DNA of 40,072 nt from Tepidanaerobacteraceae bacterium (GCA_029982615.1 JARRBK010000013.1:1-40072); one strand, 5' to 3'. Positions 1-8,783 are shown, numbered from the stretch's first letter. Numbers and translations are program-made. Notes: generated from the sequence alone by a model not told the origin.

Positions 1-18
1 GTGTCCAGACGGATAACC

Positions 19-47
19 TTGAAAAACCATTTGATAAATGATATAAT
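19..47 (+). promoter_or_regulatory. Housekeeping sigma promoter of the rpsF operon
   Basis: TTGAAA (19-24) and TATAAT (42-47) are separated by exactly 17 bases, a near-consensus sigma-A promoter. Transcription would begin near 54, giving a leader of about 55 nt before rpsF. Seen directly; use as promoter is inferred. Confidence 0.8.
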
Positions 48-64
48 ACATCCGAACATCTCTG

Positions 65-96
65 CTCCGGACCACCGGGGCCAAAAGTCCATGGAG
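65..96 (+). promoter_or_regulatory. Probable S6:S18 autoregulatory leader RNA
   Basis: Between the promoter and rpsF the transcript can fold into an outer stem CTCC (65-68)/GGAG (93-96) and a stem GGAC (69-72)/GTCC (87-90) enclosing a CACCGGGG segment (73-80). rpsF leaders in many bacteria carry a bulged CCG-containing motif bound by the S6:S18 complex for feedback control. Here both S6 and S18 are encoded by the operon, and the 3' strand of the outer stem is the rpsF Shine-Dalgarno itself, so folding would block translation. Motif assignment is by eye and not by covariance model. Confidence 0.5.
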
Positions 97-108
97 GTGA
101 AAAAAATA

Positions 109-396
109 ATGAGAGACTACGAAGCCCTTTACATCATTGACCCAGAACTGGAAACCGATGATATAAAACAATTGGTGGACAGGTTCAAGGGTGTGATTGA
201 AGAAAAGGGGGGCAGCGTGCAGGGGATTGATGAGTGGGGCAAGAAAAGGCTTGCTTATCCTATCAATCACCGGCGGGAAGGTTATTATGTCCTCATGAAT
301 TTCAGCTCAAACCCCGAAGCTGCGCAGGACTTAGAAAGGGTATTTAAAATAACCAGCGGGCTTATGAGATACCTCATTGTAAGAAAAGATAAGTAA
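109..396 (+). CDS. rpsF: Small ribosomal subunit protein bS6
   Basis: bS6 of the 30S platform, which pairs with bS18 around 16S rRNA. The 95-residue product starts MRDYEALYIIDPEL and carries the family core GGSVQGIDEWGKKRLAYPI and YVLMNF. The ATG at 109 is chosen because GGAGGTGA (93-100) lies 8 nt upstream and the protein then has the usual length; an in-frame GTG at position 1 would add 36 unrelated residues and would lie upstream of the promoter. First gene of an operon with ssb and rpsR, 12 nt from ssb. Confidence 0.97.
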   Translation: MRDYEALYIIDPELETDDIKQLVDRFKGVIEEKGGSVQGIDEWGKKRLAYPINHRREGYYVLMNFSSNPEAAQDLERVFKITSGLMRYLIVRKDK

Positions 397-408
397 GAGG
401 TGAAACCC

Positions 409-831
409 TTGAACAGAGTCATATTGATAGGCAGGCTTACCAGAGACCCGGAATTGCGGTATACACCTGCCAACAGCGTGCCCGTGGCCACTTTTACTCT
501 GGCGGTGGATCGCCCTTTTTTAAACCAAAAGGGGGAGCGGGAAGCAGATTTTATCAGGATAGTGGTGTGGAGAAAGCTGGCCGAAACCTGCGCCAATAAT
601 CTAAAAAAAGGCCGCCAGGTGGCGGTTTCCGGAAGGCTGCAGGTAAGGTCGTACGATACTCCTGAGGGCCAGCGCCGGTCCATAACTGAAGTGGTAGCTG
701 ATGAAGTGAAATTTTTGGAAAAACCCAAAAATGTCGGCGTTGAGCCGGATTTTGACAGTATAGACATGGATCTGGATTTTGACAGCGGAGAACAAAACGA
801 AGACATTGGAGGAAATGAGGTGCCATTTTAA
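409..831 (+). CDS. ssb: Single-stranded DNA-binding protein
   Basis: OB-fold SSB that coats single-stranded DNA in replication and repair, acting as a tetramer. The N-terminus reads [20 protein letters not shown], the OB domain covers about residues 1-105, then an acidic linker leads to a short acidic tip ending VPF, the partner-docking tail (often DDIPF elsewhere). The TTG at 409 is preferred: AGAGGTGA (396-403) is then a properly spaced Shine-Dalgarno, whereas the in-frame GTG at 400 is part of that Shine-Dalgarno. Product 140 aa. Its stop overlaps the rpsR start (TAATG), indicating coupling. Confidence 0.95.
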   Translation: MNRVILIGRLTRDPELRYTPANSVPVATFTLAVDRPFLNQKGEREADFIRIVVWRKLAETCANNLKKGRQVAVSGRLQVRSYDTPEGQRRSITEVVADEVKFLEKPKNVGVEPDFDSIDMDLDFDSGEQNEDIGGNEVPF

Positions 832-1073
832 TGAAAACAGAAGGTGGATTAAAACAGAAAAAGCTTAAAAAGAAAAAAGTATGCAGTTTTTGTATGGATA
901 AAGTGGAAACCATCGACTATAAAGAATACAACCGCCTTAGAAAATTCATAACAGAACGAGGCAAGATCCTGCCCCGTAGAATTACCGGAAATTGTGCAAA
1001 GCACCAGAGGCAGCTTACTCTGGCCATCAAAAGGGCGAGAAACATTGCCCTGTTGCCATTTACTACAGAATAA
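831..1073 (+). CDS. rpsR: Small ribosomal subunit protein bS18
   Basis: 80-residue bS18, binding partner of bS6 in the 30S platform. A lysine-rich N-terminus with CSFCMDK is followed by the conserved core [20 protein letters not shown] and [20 protein letters not shown]. The Cys pair resembles the zinc-type N-terminus of some S18 proteins, but only C19 and C22 plus C55 are seen, so metal binding is uncertain. Its ATG overlaps the ssb stop, and the gene is closed by a strong terminator, ending the three-gene unit. Confidence 0.97.
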   Translation: MKTEGGLKQKKLKKKKVCSFCMDKVETIDYKEYNRLRKFITERGKILPRRITGNCAKHQRQLTLAIKRARNIALLPFTTE

Positions 1074-1098
1074 GAGAGGGTCTTCCCTCTCTTTTTTT
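1073..1098 (+). terminator. Rho-independent terminator after rpsR
   Basis: AGAGAGGG (1073-1080) and CCCTCTCT (1085-1092) form an 8-bp perfect stem with loop TCTT, followed by a T run to 1098. It overlaps the final base of the rpsR stop codon and separates this operon from the DUF2232 gene. Confidence 0.9.
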
Positions 1099-1118
1099 AA
1101 GCAAAAGGAGGAGGCTAA

Positions 1119-2060
1119 ATGGGGCCTGCTAACACCAGATCAACGGTAGAAGGAGCCATGCTCTCCGCCATAACCATCATCATCAGCCTTATTGCCCTTT
1201 ATGTGCCGGTTCTGGGCGTGTTTGCAAGCCTGATCTGGCCCGTCCCCATAATCATCCTTGGTATAAGGCACGGAGCAAGGACCAGCATTCTTGCCACTGC
1301 CGTGGCCGGGATAGCAGTAGCCATGCTGCAGGGGCCTGCGCAGTCATTTAATGTGGTGCTGGGTTTCGGACTGCTGGGGGTGGTTATGGGATGGGCGATA
1401 AGAAAAAAATTCAGCCCGTACAAAGTGCTTATGATAGGCAGCGCCGCTTCTCTCGTATCTGAAGTAGTGCTTATTGCTGCGACCATTTACCTTATGGGGT
1501 TCAACCCGATGAAGGCAGAGCTTTCCGCCATGAAGGAGTCCATAACCATGGTCGGCAACATGTATAAAAACATGGGTGCAAGCCCTGAGATGGTCAAAGA
1601 GATGGTGGAAGGTTATGGGAAAATTCTAGACTTTTTTACCCTGGCCATTCCTGCGCTGCTGGTCCTGTCGTCAGTTGTATCGGCGTTTTTGAACTATCAG
1701 ATGACAAAGCTCATCCTTTCCAGACTAGGGCAGAAACTGGAGGATTTTACACCTTTCTGGCTTTGGAGGCTTCCTGAATATACGGTGTTTTTATTCCTTC
1801 TAGGGGTGCTTTTTAATATGCTGGAATATTACTGGCCTGTAGGAGTCTTAAAATCCATCGGCACAAATCTCCAGCTTATTTTCGGCTTTGCGTTTATCTT
1901 AGAGGGGCTATCTCTAGTGGCTTACTATATGGGACGCTTTAATGTATCGAAAATATTGAGGGTTTTGCTTGTGTTGCTGATTTTTTTCAATCCTTTTGTG
2001 ACCCAGCTGGTAATGTGGGCGGGAATGTTCGATATATTGTTTAATTTCAGGCATATTTAA
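1119..2060 (+). CDS. DUF2232 (YybS-like) polytopic membrane protein
   Basis: 313-residue integral membrane protein of the YybS/DUF2232 family. About eight hydrophobic stretches are visible, e.g. residues 13-55, 65-100, 110-130, 175-200, 215-240 and a C-terminal pair. It fits the S-component-like fold proposed for the family; no substrate is established. AAAGGAGG lies just before the ATG. Conserved Firmicutes position between rpsR and gdpP supports the assignment. The terminator upstream implies its own promoter, or readthrough; no clear promoter is visible in the short gap. Confidence 0.85.
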   Translation: MGPANTRSTVEGAMLSAITIIISLIALYVPVLGVFASLIWPVPIIILGIRHGARTSILATAVAGIAVAMLQGPAQSFNVVLGFGLLGVVMGWAIRKKFSPYKVLMIGSAASLVSEVVLIAATIYLMGFNPMKAELSAMKESITMVGNMYKNMGASPEMVKEMVEGYGKILDFFTLAIPALLVLSSVVSAFLNYQMTKLILSRLGQKLEDFTPFWLWRLPEYTVFLFLLGVLFNMLEYYWPVGVLKSIGTNLQLIFGFAFILEGLSLVAYYMGRFNVSKILRVLLVLLIFFNPFVTQLVMWAGMFDILFNFRHI

Positions 2061-2111
2061 ATTATTGGTTTTGGTGTATTAGCCATTTATATCGTTTGAG
2101 GGGGACTGAGC

Positions 2112-3818
2112 TTGAGCTGCCGCCGTAACTTGAATCTACTCCGGGTTTGTGCGATAATCCTGCTGGGAGAAATAACAGCATTTTTATCTGTAGATTACCG
2201 GTTTTCCATTGCCCTGGTGCCTGTGCTGATTTTAATTTTTATTGCAGACACGTTGAAAACGTTAAAAGATACCAGAAGAAAAACGCCTTCACTGCCAGAT
2301 GAGGAAAAGACTCGGGAAAAAGCAGAAACCTTAAGCCAAATCGAGGAACCGGCCACGAACGTTGAAGAGGAACGGTTGGTAATGGCTTACATTCAGGTGG
2401 ACAATTTTGACGAAATAATGTCTGTGTGTCAGGATGAAAACCGCCCCGAACTTCTGGCAAGAATCGATAAAATCATTACCCAGTGGGTCCAAAAATACAA
2501 CGGTTTTATCAGGAAATATGAAAGCGATAAATTCGTAGCCGTGTTTAGCAAAAAGGAACTCGATAGGGTGGAAGAAGATAAATTTTCCATCCTCGAAGAG
2601 ATAAAAGAACTCAAGGTTGGGCCAGCCATAATGGTGACTTTAAGCATTGGAATAGCATACGGACAGAATACAGTCCTGGAAACGAGCAGGATGGCTCTAA
2701 ACGCCCTGGAGCTTTGCCTTGGCCGGGGTGGGGACCAGATAGTGATTAAGGCAGGAGGGAAAACCCAATTTTTCGGTGGCAAAACCAGGGAAATGGAAAA
2801 GTACAGTAGGGTCAGGGCTAGGGTTATTTCCCATGCCCTCAGAGATTTAATAGAAGAGTCGGATGCTGTCATGACTTTAGGCCATGTTTTTATGGATATG
2901 GACGCCCTAGGAGCCGGTGCGGGGATAGTGACGGCGGCAAAAGGACTGGGAAAACCGGGATATATTCTGCTCTCCCCAGAGCAGAGTCCATCGGTGGAGT
3001 CTCTGATGTCCCTTCTCCTGGAGGATGAAGAATTATGTAAAGTCTTCATAAAAGAGGAAGCTGCGCTAGATAAAATGACGAAAAAGACCCTGGTGGTGGT
3101 GGCAGACACTCATCGGCCTTCTTTTTGCCTGTCGCAAAAAATACTGCAAAGGGCTGAAAAAATAGTCGTGATAGACCACCATCGGCGAGGAGAAGAATTC
3201 ATTGACAATGCGTTTCTGGTATACCTGGAGCCTTATGCTTCTTCCACCAGTGAGATGGTAACCGAAATGCTGGAATACATGGGCGAAGAAGTAAAACTTT
3301 CTCCGCTGGCAGCAACGGCTCTGCTATCAGGTATTGCTGTAGATACTGGCCACTTTTCCTTTAAGACCGGAGTCAGGACCTTTGAAGCCGCATCTTATCT
3401 CCGGCGGATGGGGGCGGACCCCACAATGGTTTTTAAGCTGTTCCAGGAGGATATGGAAACTGTAAATGCCAGGGCAGAAGTGGTGAAAAGGGCAAAGGTA
3501 CATTTTGGCCACATAGCTATTTCCTATTATCTTGAAAAGCCTAAAAATCCGTCTTTATCCGCTGCACAGGCAGCAAACAGCCTTCTGGAGATAAAGGGTA
3601 TAAATGCATCCTTTGTGCTGGTTCCCACAGATGAAGGAATTTCTATAAGCGCAAGATCTTTGGGAGATGTGAATGTACAAAGGGTTCTGGAAAAACTCGG
3701 CGGCGGCGGGCACATGACGGTAGCCGGCGCTCAGTTAAAAAATACTGGAATAAAAGAAGCGCTGGAGAAATTACAGGCAGCTATTTTAGAGTATATGAAA
3801 GAGGGTGAAACTGCATGA
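2112..3818 (+). CDS. gdpP: Cyclic-di-AMP phosphodiesterase GdpP, PAS-less form
   Basis: Membrane-bound phosphodiesterase that hydrolyses c-di-AMP to pApA. Two hydrophobic helices lie in residues 9-46; a degenerate GGDEF-like domain covers about 88-225; the DHH domain has GHVFMDMDA (257-265), VADTH (330-334), IDHH (354-357) and DTGHF (411-415); DHHA1 has [11 protein letters not shown] (530-540). All expected manganese-binding His/Asp motifs are present. Length is 568 aa against about 655 for Bacillus GdpP, and the missing part is the PAS domain between the helices and GGDEF, replaced by a charged linker (50-88). TTG start with GAGGGGGA upstream. Overlaps rplI by 4 nt. Confidence 0.95.
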   Translation: MSCRRNLNLLRVCAIILLGEITAFLSVDYRFSIALVPVLILIFIADTLKTLKDTRRKTPSLPDEEKTREKAETLSQIEEPATNVEEERLVMAYIQVDNFDEIMSVCQDENRPELLARIDKIITQWVQKYNGFIRKYESDKFVAVFSKKELDRVEEDKFSILEEIKELKVGPAIMVTLSIGIAYGQNTVLETSRMALNALELCLGRGGDQIVIKAGGKTQFFGGKTREMEKYSRVRARVISHALRDLIEESDAVMTLGHVFMDMDALGAGAGIVTAAKGLGKPGYILLSPEQSPSVESLMSLLLEDEELCKVFIKEEAALDKMTKKTLVVVADTHRPSFCLSQKILQRAEKIVVIDHHRRGEEFIDNAFLVYLEPYASSTSEMVTEMLEYMGEEVKLSPLAATALLSGIAVDTGHFSFKTGVRTFEAASYLRRMGADPTMVFKLFQEDMETVNARAEVVKRAKVHFGHIAISYYLEKPKNPSLSAAQAANSLLEIKGINASFVLVPTDEGISISARSLGDVNVQRVLEKLGGGGHMTVAGAQLKNTGIKEALEKLQAAILEYMKEGETA

Positions 3819-4261
3819 AAGTAATAATGCTGAGCGATGTTAAGGATGTGGGCAAAAAAGGCGAGGTTATAAATGTGGCGGAAGGATATGCCAGGAATTA
3901 TCTGTTTCCCAGAAAACTGGCTATGGAAGCCACTGAATCCAGCATGAAACAGCTGGAGCAACAAAGGCGAGCCCATGAGAAAAAGAAACAAAAAGAAAAA
4001 GAAAATGCAATGCATCTGGCCGAAAAACTTAAAAAAATCCATCTAGCCTTGAAGGTTAAAGCAGGTGAAAATGGCAAGCTCTTTGGTTCTATCACTTCTA
4101 AAGACATTTCCGATGCGCTGAAAAACAATTACAATATTGATATAGACAAAAGAAAAATTGAAATCGCAAACCCCATAAAATCCTTAGGGGAGTATGAAGC
4201 TACCGTTAAACTGGCGCCTGAAGTAGAGACAAAGATACATTTCAAAATAATAGAAAGGTGA
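3815..4261 (+). CDS. rplI: Large ribosomal subunit protein bL9
   Basis: 148-residue bL9. The N-terminal rRNA-binding domain reads [19 protein letters not shown] and [12 protein letters not shown]; a long charged connecting helix (about 42-75, very Lys/Glu rich) leads to the C-terminal domain with [13 protein letters not shown]. The ATG overlaps the gdpP stop (ATGA), implying translational coupling; GAGGGTGA upstream is the Shine-Dalgarno. Followed by dnaB in the standard Firmicutes order. Confidence 0.97.
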   Translation: MKVIMLSDVKDVGKKGEVINVAEGYARNYLFPRKLAMEATESSMKQLEQQRRAHEKKKQKEKENAMHLAEKLKKIHLALKVKAGENGKLFGSITSKDISDALKNNYNIDIDKRKIEIANPIKSLGEYEATVKLAPEVETKIHFKIIER

Positions 4262-4266
4262 TTTCC

Positions 4267-5607
4267 GTGGATAATCTGAAAGTTCCTCCATACAGCTTGG
4301 AAGCGGAACAGTCGGTGCTGGGCTCCATGCTGCTTTCTAAGGAAGCCATATTCGTAGCGGTAGAACGCTTGAAAAGCGAGGATTTTTACAAGGAGTCCCA
4401 CCGCAAGATATTTGAAGTTTTGGTGGAACTCAACGAAAACCGGGAACCTGTGGACCTCATCACCGTCACCGAAGCCCTCCGCTCTAGGAAGCTGTTGGAG
4501 CAAGTGGGGGGCGTTTCATATCTTACCACCCTCACCGAAACCGTCCCCACCGCAGCCAATATAGCCCACTATTGCAGCATAGTTGAAGAAAAGGCGCTGC
4601 TCAGGCGACTGATTGCCACATCGTCTAAGATTATGTCCATGGCTTATGATGCCAGAGAAGACGCCGAACAAGTGCTGGATGAAGCCGAGCGGATGATTTT
4701 TGAGATTGTTCAGAAAAGAAGGGTTGAAAACTTTTACCACATAAAGGACATTTTGCTCTCCACCTTTGAGCGCATTGAGGAACTTTACAATTCCGAAGGC
4801 GGCATCACCGGTGTGCCCACAGGATTCCCCGATTTGGACGAGATGACCTCGGGGCTGCAGCCCTCAGACCTGATACTCATAGCTGCAAGGCCCAGCATGG
4901 GCAAGACCTCCTTTGCCCTCAACATTGCAGCCAATGCGGCTATAAGGTATAAAGTGCCAGTAGCGATTTTCAGCCTCGAAATGTCAAAAGAGCAGCTGGT
5001 GCAAAGGCTATTGTGCGCCGAATCCAACGTGGATAGCCATAAACTGCGCACCGGAAAGCTGGACGAAGACGATTGGCCGCGCCTGGCAAGGGCGATGGGC
5101 CCGCTGTCTCAAGCACCCATTTACATAGACGACACGCCGGGAATCACATCGCTGGAGCTTCGGGCAAAAGCCCGCAGGCTTAAAGCCGAAAAGGGACTGG
5201 GTCTCATAATGATAGACTACCTACAGCTCATGTCAGGAAAGGGCAATTCCGAGAACCGCCAGCAGGAAATATCCGATATCTCAAGATCCCTTAAGGCGCT
5301 GGCTAGGGAACTTTCTGTGCCGGTGGTGGCGCTTTCCCAGCTTTCCAGAGCTCCGGAGATAAGGTCGGATCACCGCCCCATCTTGAGTGATTTGCGGGAA
5401 TCCGGAAGCCAGGAGCAGGACTCGGATGTGGTAGCCTTTTTATACAGAGACGACTACTACAACCCCGACACCGAGAAAAAGAACATTGCGGAAGTCATCA
5501 TAGCCAAGCAGCGAAACGGCCCTACCGGCATTGTAGAGCTGGTATGGCTATCAAAATATACAAAATTTGCCAGCATCGAGAGGTATAGGCAGAGTCAGGC
5601 GGGCTGA
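4267..5607 (+). CDS. dnaB: Replicative DNA helicase DnaB
   Basis: Hexameric 5'-3' helicase (DnaC in Bacillus naming) of the replisome. N-terminal primase-interacting domain begins MDNLKVPPYSLEAEQSVLG; RecA-like domain has Walker A ARPSMGKTSFA (about 207-217), Walker B LIMIDYLQLM, and the arginine-finger region LSQLSRAPE...RPILSDLRESG. No intein is present. The GTG at 4267 gives 446 aa and is spaced correctly from AAAGGTGA (4254-4261); the in-frame GTG at 4258 falls within that Shine-Dalgarno. Overlap with rplI is avoided by 5 nt. Confidence 0.96.
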   Translation: MDNLKVPPYSLEAEQSVLGSMLLSKEAIFVAVERLKSEDFYKESHRKIFEVLVELNENREPVDLITVTEALRSRKLLEQVGGVSYLTTLTETVPTAANIAHYCSIVEEKALLRRLIATSSKIMSMAYDAREDAEQVLDEAERMIFEIVQKRRVENFYHIKDILLSTFERIEELYNSEGGITGVPTGFPDLDEMTSGLQPSDLILIAARPSMGKTSFALNIAANAAIRYKVPVAIFSLEMSKEQLVQRLLCAESNVDSHKLRTGKLDEDDWPRLARAMGPLSQAPIYIDDTPGITSLELRAKARRLKAEKGLGLIMIDYLQLMSGKGNSENRQQEISDISRSLKALARELSVPVVALSQLSRAPEIRSDHRPILSDLRESGSQEQDSDVVAFLYRDDYYNPDTEKKNIAEVIIAKQRNGPTGIVELVWLSKYTKFASIERYRQSQAG

Positions 5608-5729
5608 ACTTAATAAAATCTTAGGAGTATAATTATCAAGTTAGATTTTATTCTAATGAATATATATTTCTACTGAATATAAATTTATCATTCTGCTTTT
5701 TAACAATATAGAGTTTGCGAGTATTTTAA

Positions 5730-5762
5730 GCGCCCGTAAAAAGTTTGGGCGTTCCTTTTTTT
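5730..5762 (+). terminator. Terminator of the rplI-dnaB unit
   Basis: GCGCCC (5730-5735) pairs with GGGCGT (5747-5752), closing with one G-U, and is followed by TCC and a T run. Lies about 120 nt after dnaB, with no gene between. Confidence 0.75.
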
Positions 5763-5830
5763 GTGAAAAAATATTTTTTCGGCTTGCAGGAATTTAAAAT
5801 TATTTGTAGAATTATATAAAATATTACAAA

Positions 5831-5854
5831 ATGTATCCCGGATGCGGGATGCAT
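5831..5854. promoter_or_regulatory. Inverted repeat, candidate GntR operator
   Basis: Arms ATGTATCCCG (5831-5840) and CGGGATGCAT (5845-5854) are complementary except one position, with a 4-nt spacer. No T run follows, so it is not a terminator. The half-sequence GTATCCCG recurs at 6783-6790 before the aconitase gene, suggesting a shared protein-binding site of the adjacent GntR regulator. Inference from position and recurrence. Confidence 0.45.
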
Positions 5855-5941
5855 AAAGAAATATTTACGGTAAAAGTGTGATGGTTCTAGCTGTAGAAGC
5901 CCCTGATGCTGTAGCAAATAAAAGATTGTCGAGGTGGAACA

Positions 5942-6631
5942 ATGAGCGGTGCCCTGGAATCATTCAATGTTTCGAACATAAAGCCCATAAGGGAAATGAT
6001 TTATGAATCCATACGCCAGGCCATTTTCTACGGCGAGTTGAAACCCGGCGACAGGCTGGTGGAAAAAGAACTTGCAGAAAAAATGAGGGTCAGCAGGACG
6101 CCCATACGGGAGGCTCTCCGAAAACTCGAAGCCGAAGGCTTAATCAAGCACGTGCCCCGCAAAGGAGTGGTGGTTAAAGGATTCAGCCCCGAAGATATAA
6201 TAGAAATATATTCTATAAGGCAGGCCCTGGAAGCTCTCGCCATTACCTATACGGTAAAAAACATTACTGAAACAGAGATAAAGAAGCTAAAAGTTTTAAT
6301 TGAAGAAATGGCTGCCTTGACCGAAGAGGACGAAACCGAAGGCCTATTCAACACATCTCAGGAGTTTAACGACATTTTACTGAAGTCGTGCAAGATGCCC
6401 CGCCTTATTAGTCTTATAAACACATATAAAGAATATCTAAAGCGCTTCCGGATGGTTACAATGAGGGAGAAAGAGAGAAAAATATCGGCGCTAAAAGACC
6501 ACCGGGAGATTCTTCAGGCAGTCATCGACAGGGATGCTGAGAGGGCGAGAAAGCTGGTTGAAGAGCATCTTCAAAAGGCCCTGGAGTCTTATCTGAAGAC
6601 ATTCAAAATAAATAAAAATGAGCGGGAATAA
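5942..6631 (+). CDS. GntR family (FCD-type) transcriptional regulator
   Basis: 229-residue regulator. The N-terminal winged helix (about 12-80) includes IREMIYESIRQAIFYGELKPG and the recognition segment RVSRTPIREALRKLEAEGL; the C-terminal half (about 90-220) is an all-helical FCD-like effector domain, which in this family binds organic acids via His/Asp with a metal. GAGGTGG (5931-5937) precedes the ATG. It lies directly upstream of aconitase and isocitrate dehydrogenase on the same strand, so control of that pair by citrate or a related acid is a reasonable inference. Effector unknown. Confidence 0.9.
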   Translation: MSGALESFNVSNIKPIREMIYESIRQAIFYGELKPGDRLVEKELAEKMRVSRTPIREALRKLEAEGLIKHVPRKGVVVKGFSPEDIIEIYSIRQALEALAITYTVKNITETEIKKLKVLIEEMAALTEEDETEGLFNTSQEFNDILLKSCKMPRLISLINTYKEYLKRFRMVTMREKERKISALKDHREILQAVIDRDAERARKLVEEHLQKALESYLKTFKINKNERE

Positions 6632-6682
6632 TTTATTCTCATACTCTGTCAAAGGCAGCATGGCTTATGCGTAGCTTTTCTC

Positions 6683-6740
6683 GCCTGCTATAAATTCGAA
6701 AGGGGCAGGATGGACGAAGGTGCCGAGCCATCTTTGGCAG
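6683..6740 (+). other. Structured leader-like segment before aconitase
   Basis: A GC-richer island in an AT-rich gap. CCTGC (6684-6688) can pair with GCAGG (6705-6709); GATGG (6709-6713) with CCATC (6728-6732); TGCC (6721-6724) with GGCA (6736-6739). The last two cross and so are alternatives or a pseudoknot. The TTTGGCAGGA core followed by CGAATT and TATAAT reminds me of a sequence block seen before genes in other Clostridia, but I cannot name a family. Could be a cis-acting RNA or a recurrent intergenic repeat. Confidence 0.3.
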
Positions 6741-6782
6741 GAAAATGACTTTCCATACTTGAATCGAATTTTATAATTTAAA

Positions 6783-6812
6783 GTATCCCGTATACATTTT
6801 TAAAAATGTATA
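6783..6812. promoter_or_regulatory. Operator-like palindrome before aconitase
   Basis: GTATCCCG (6783-6790), identical to the arm before gntR, abuts a perfect 22-bp palindrome with arms TATACATTTTT (6791-6801) and AAAAATGTATA (6802-6812). GTATAC-centred palindromes are usual GntR-family targets. A TATAAT at 6772-6777 just upstream could be the -10, which would place the palindrome over the transcription start. Repressor binding is inferred. Confidence 0.5.
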
Positions 6813-6848
6813 ATGCAAAATACAACCAAATTGAAAGAGGGATGTAAA

Positions 6849-8783
6849 ATGGCCATGAATCTCACCCAGAAAATCATAAAATCTCACTTAGTGGAAGGCA
6901 GAATGATCCCGGGCGAGGAAATCGCCATAAGGATAGACCAAACCCTCACCCAAGATGCTACCGGCACCATGGCATACCTTGAGTTTGAGGCCATGGGAAT
7001 TCCTCGGGTAAAGACCGAGCTTTCGGTAAGCTACGTGGACCACAACACCCTGCAGACCGGCTTTGAAAACGCCGACGACCACCGCTTCCTCCAGAGCGCT
7101 GCGGCTAAATTCGGCGTGTATTTTTCCCGGCCCGGAAACGGCATATGCCACCAGGTGCACCTAGAGAGGTTTGGGGTGCCCGGTAAGACCCTGCTGGGTT
7201 CCGACAGCCACACCCCCACCGCCGGAGGGCTCGGCATGCTGGCCATCGGGGCCGGAGGACTTGACGTAGCCATGGCCATGGCAGGCCGGCCGTTTTACCT
7301 TGCCATGCCCAAAGTAGTGAATGTGAGGCTTCACGGCAAACTCGCGCCGTGGGCATCGGCAAAGGATATTATCCTGGAAGTGTTGCGGCGCCTCAGCGTT
7401 AAAGGTGGCGTGGGCAAGGTCATGGAGTACAGCGGTGACGGCGTAAAGTCCCTCAGCGTTCCCGAAAGAGCCACCATCACCAACATGGGTGCCGAACTGG
7501 GAGCCACATCATCCATATTCCCCAGCGACGAAGTTACCAAGAAGTTTCTGGAAGCCCAGGGTCGGGGCTGCGATTTTATTCCCCTTCAGGCTGATCCAGA
7601 TGCGGAATATGACGAGATAATCGATATAAATTTGGACGAGTTGGAACCCCTCATTGCTCTGCCGCACAGCCCTGACAATGTCAAGAAAGTCTCGGAAGTG
7701 GAAGGCCAAAGGGTGGACCAGGTTTTTATAGGAAGCTGCACCAATTCTTCATATGTAGATTTGATGAAAGTGTCAAAGATTTTAAAGGGAAAAACCATTG
7801 CTCCCAATGTGAGCCTGGTGGTGGCTCCAGGTTCTAAACAGGTTCTATATATGCTAGCCAAAAACGGAGCTCTCGCTGACATAGTGGCTGCCGGCGCCAG
7901 GATACTTGAGTGTGCCTGCGGGCCCTGCGTGGGGGTGGGGCAGGCGCCGCCTTCCGCAGGCGTTTCCCTTCGGACCTCCAACAGGAACTTCGAGGGAAGG
8001 AGTGGTACCAGGGATGCAAAGGTATACCTTGTAAGTGTAGAGACCGCTGTGGCATCGGCTTTAACCGGTGTCATCACAGATCCCAGGTCGCTGGGAGAGC
8101 CCATTATGGTAGAAATGCCCGAAAAGTTTGCAGCAGATGACCGGATGATTATCCCGCCCCCTGTAGATGGAAGCGATATGGAGATTTTGAGGGGGCCCAA
8201 CATTAAGCCTTTGCCTAAAGCTGAAAAGCTGCCTGATGAAATAAGGGGCAGGGTTTTGCTCAAGGTTGGGGACAACATAACCACCGACCACATTATGCCC
8301 GCCGGCGCGAAGATACTACCCCTGCGCTCCAATATCCCTGCAATTTCAAAGCACTGTTTTGAGACGGTGGACCCCACCTTCCCGGATAGGGCCGAGAAAG
8401 CCGGCGGCGGATTCATAGTGGGCGGAGCAAACTACGGCCAGGGTTCCAGCCGGGAGCATGCAGCGCTGGCACCATTATATCTTGGAATAAAAGCCGTTAT
8501 TGCCAAATCCTTTGCCAGAATACACCGGCAGAATCTAATAAACTTCGGCATCCTACCCCTCACCTTTGACGATGAAAGGGATTATGACGAGATAAATCAA
8601 GCAGTTGGCAGGGATGGAGATGAGCTTGTTATTGAAAATGCCCGGGAGAAACTTTTCTCCGATACCATTGAGGTGAAAAACGTAACCCGCGGCAGGACAT
8701 TTAAAGTGAGGCACAACCTCTCCGACCGCCAGAAGGAAATAATCCTTTCCGGAGGGCTGCTGAATTTTGCCGGAAAAAAATGA
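6849..8783 (+). CDS. Aconitate hydratase, single-chain LeuCD-like type
   Basis: Interconverts citrate and isocitrate through cis-aconitate with a [4Fe-4S] cluster. The 644-residue length and near-direct LeuC-plus-LeuD layout match the short aconitases of Clostridia and Aquifex rather than the 900-residue AcnA. Cluster ligands are C297 in IGSCTNSS and C357/C360 in CACGPC; substrate-loop GSDSHTPTAGGLGM lies near 117-130; the swivel domain has TTDHIMPAG and NYGQGSSREHAAL near the C-terminus. ATG at 6849 chosen over ATG 6813 because AAAGAGG (6834-6840) is spaced 8 nt from it. Followed by icd 51 nt on. Confidence 0.93.
   Translation: MAMNLTQKIIKSHLVEGRMIPGEEIAIRIDQTLTQDATGTMAYLEFEAMGIPRVKTELSVSYVDHNTLQTGFENADDHRFLQSAAAKFGVYFSRPGNGICHQVHLERFGVPGKTLLGSDSHTPTAGGLGMLAIGAGGLDVAMAMAGRPFYLAMPKVVNVRLHGKLAPWASAKDIILEVLRRLSVKGGVGKVMEYSGDGVKSLSVPERATITNMGAELGATSSIFPSDEVTKKFLEAQGRGCDFIPLQADPDAEYDEIIDINLDELEPLIALPHSPDNVKKVSEVEGQRVDQVFIGSCTNSSYVDLMKVSKILKGKTIAPNVSLVVAPGSKQVLYMLAKNGALADIVAAGARILECACGPCVGVGQAPPSAGVSLRTSNRNFEGRSGTRDAKVYLVSVETAVASALTGVITDPRSLGEPIMVEMPEKFAADDRMIIPPPVDGSDMEILRGPNIKPLPKAEKLPDEIRGRVLLKVGDNITTDHIMPAGAKILPLRSNIPAISKHCFETVDPTFPDRAEKAGGGFIVGGANYGQGSSREHAALAPLYLGIKAVIAKSFARIHRQNLINFGILPLTFDDERDYDEINQAVGRDGDELVIENAREKLFSDTIEVKNVTRGRTFKVRHNLSDRQKEIILSGGLLNFAGKK

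Larger units (their letters stand above)
5608..5941. other. Intergenic region dnaB-gntR
   Basis: 334 bases without a credible gene, very AT-rich. It holds the dnaB operon terminator (5730-5762) and an imperfect inverted repeat (5831-5854) next to the regulator gene. No clear promoter was identified, although TATAAA-like sequence precedes the inverted repeat. Confidence 0.6.

Noticed and set aside
1-108. GTG-initiated 36-residue extension of bS6
   Set aside because: The extension lies over the promoter and leader, and the ATG at 109 has the ribosome site and gives the normal bS6 length.
7586-8416. Open frame of 276 codons antisense to aconitase
   Set aside because: Shadow of the coding strand's codon bias; no recognisable protein.
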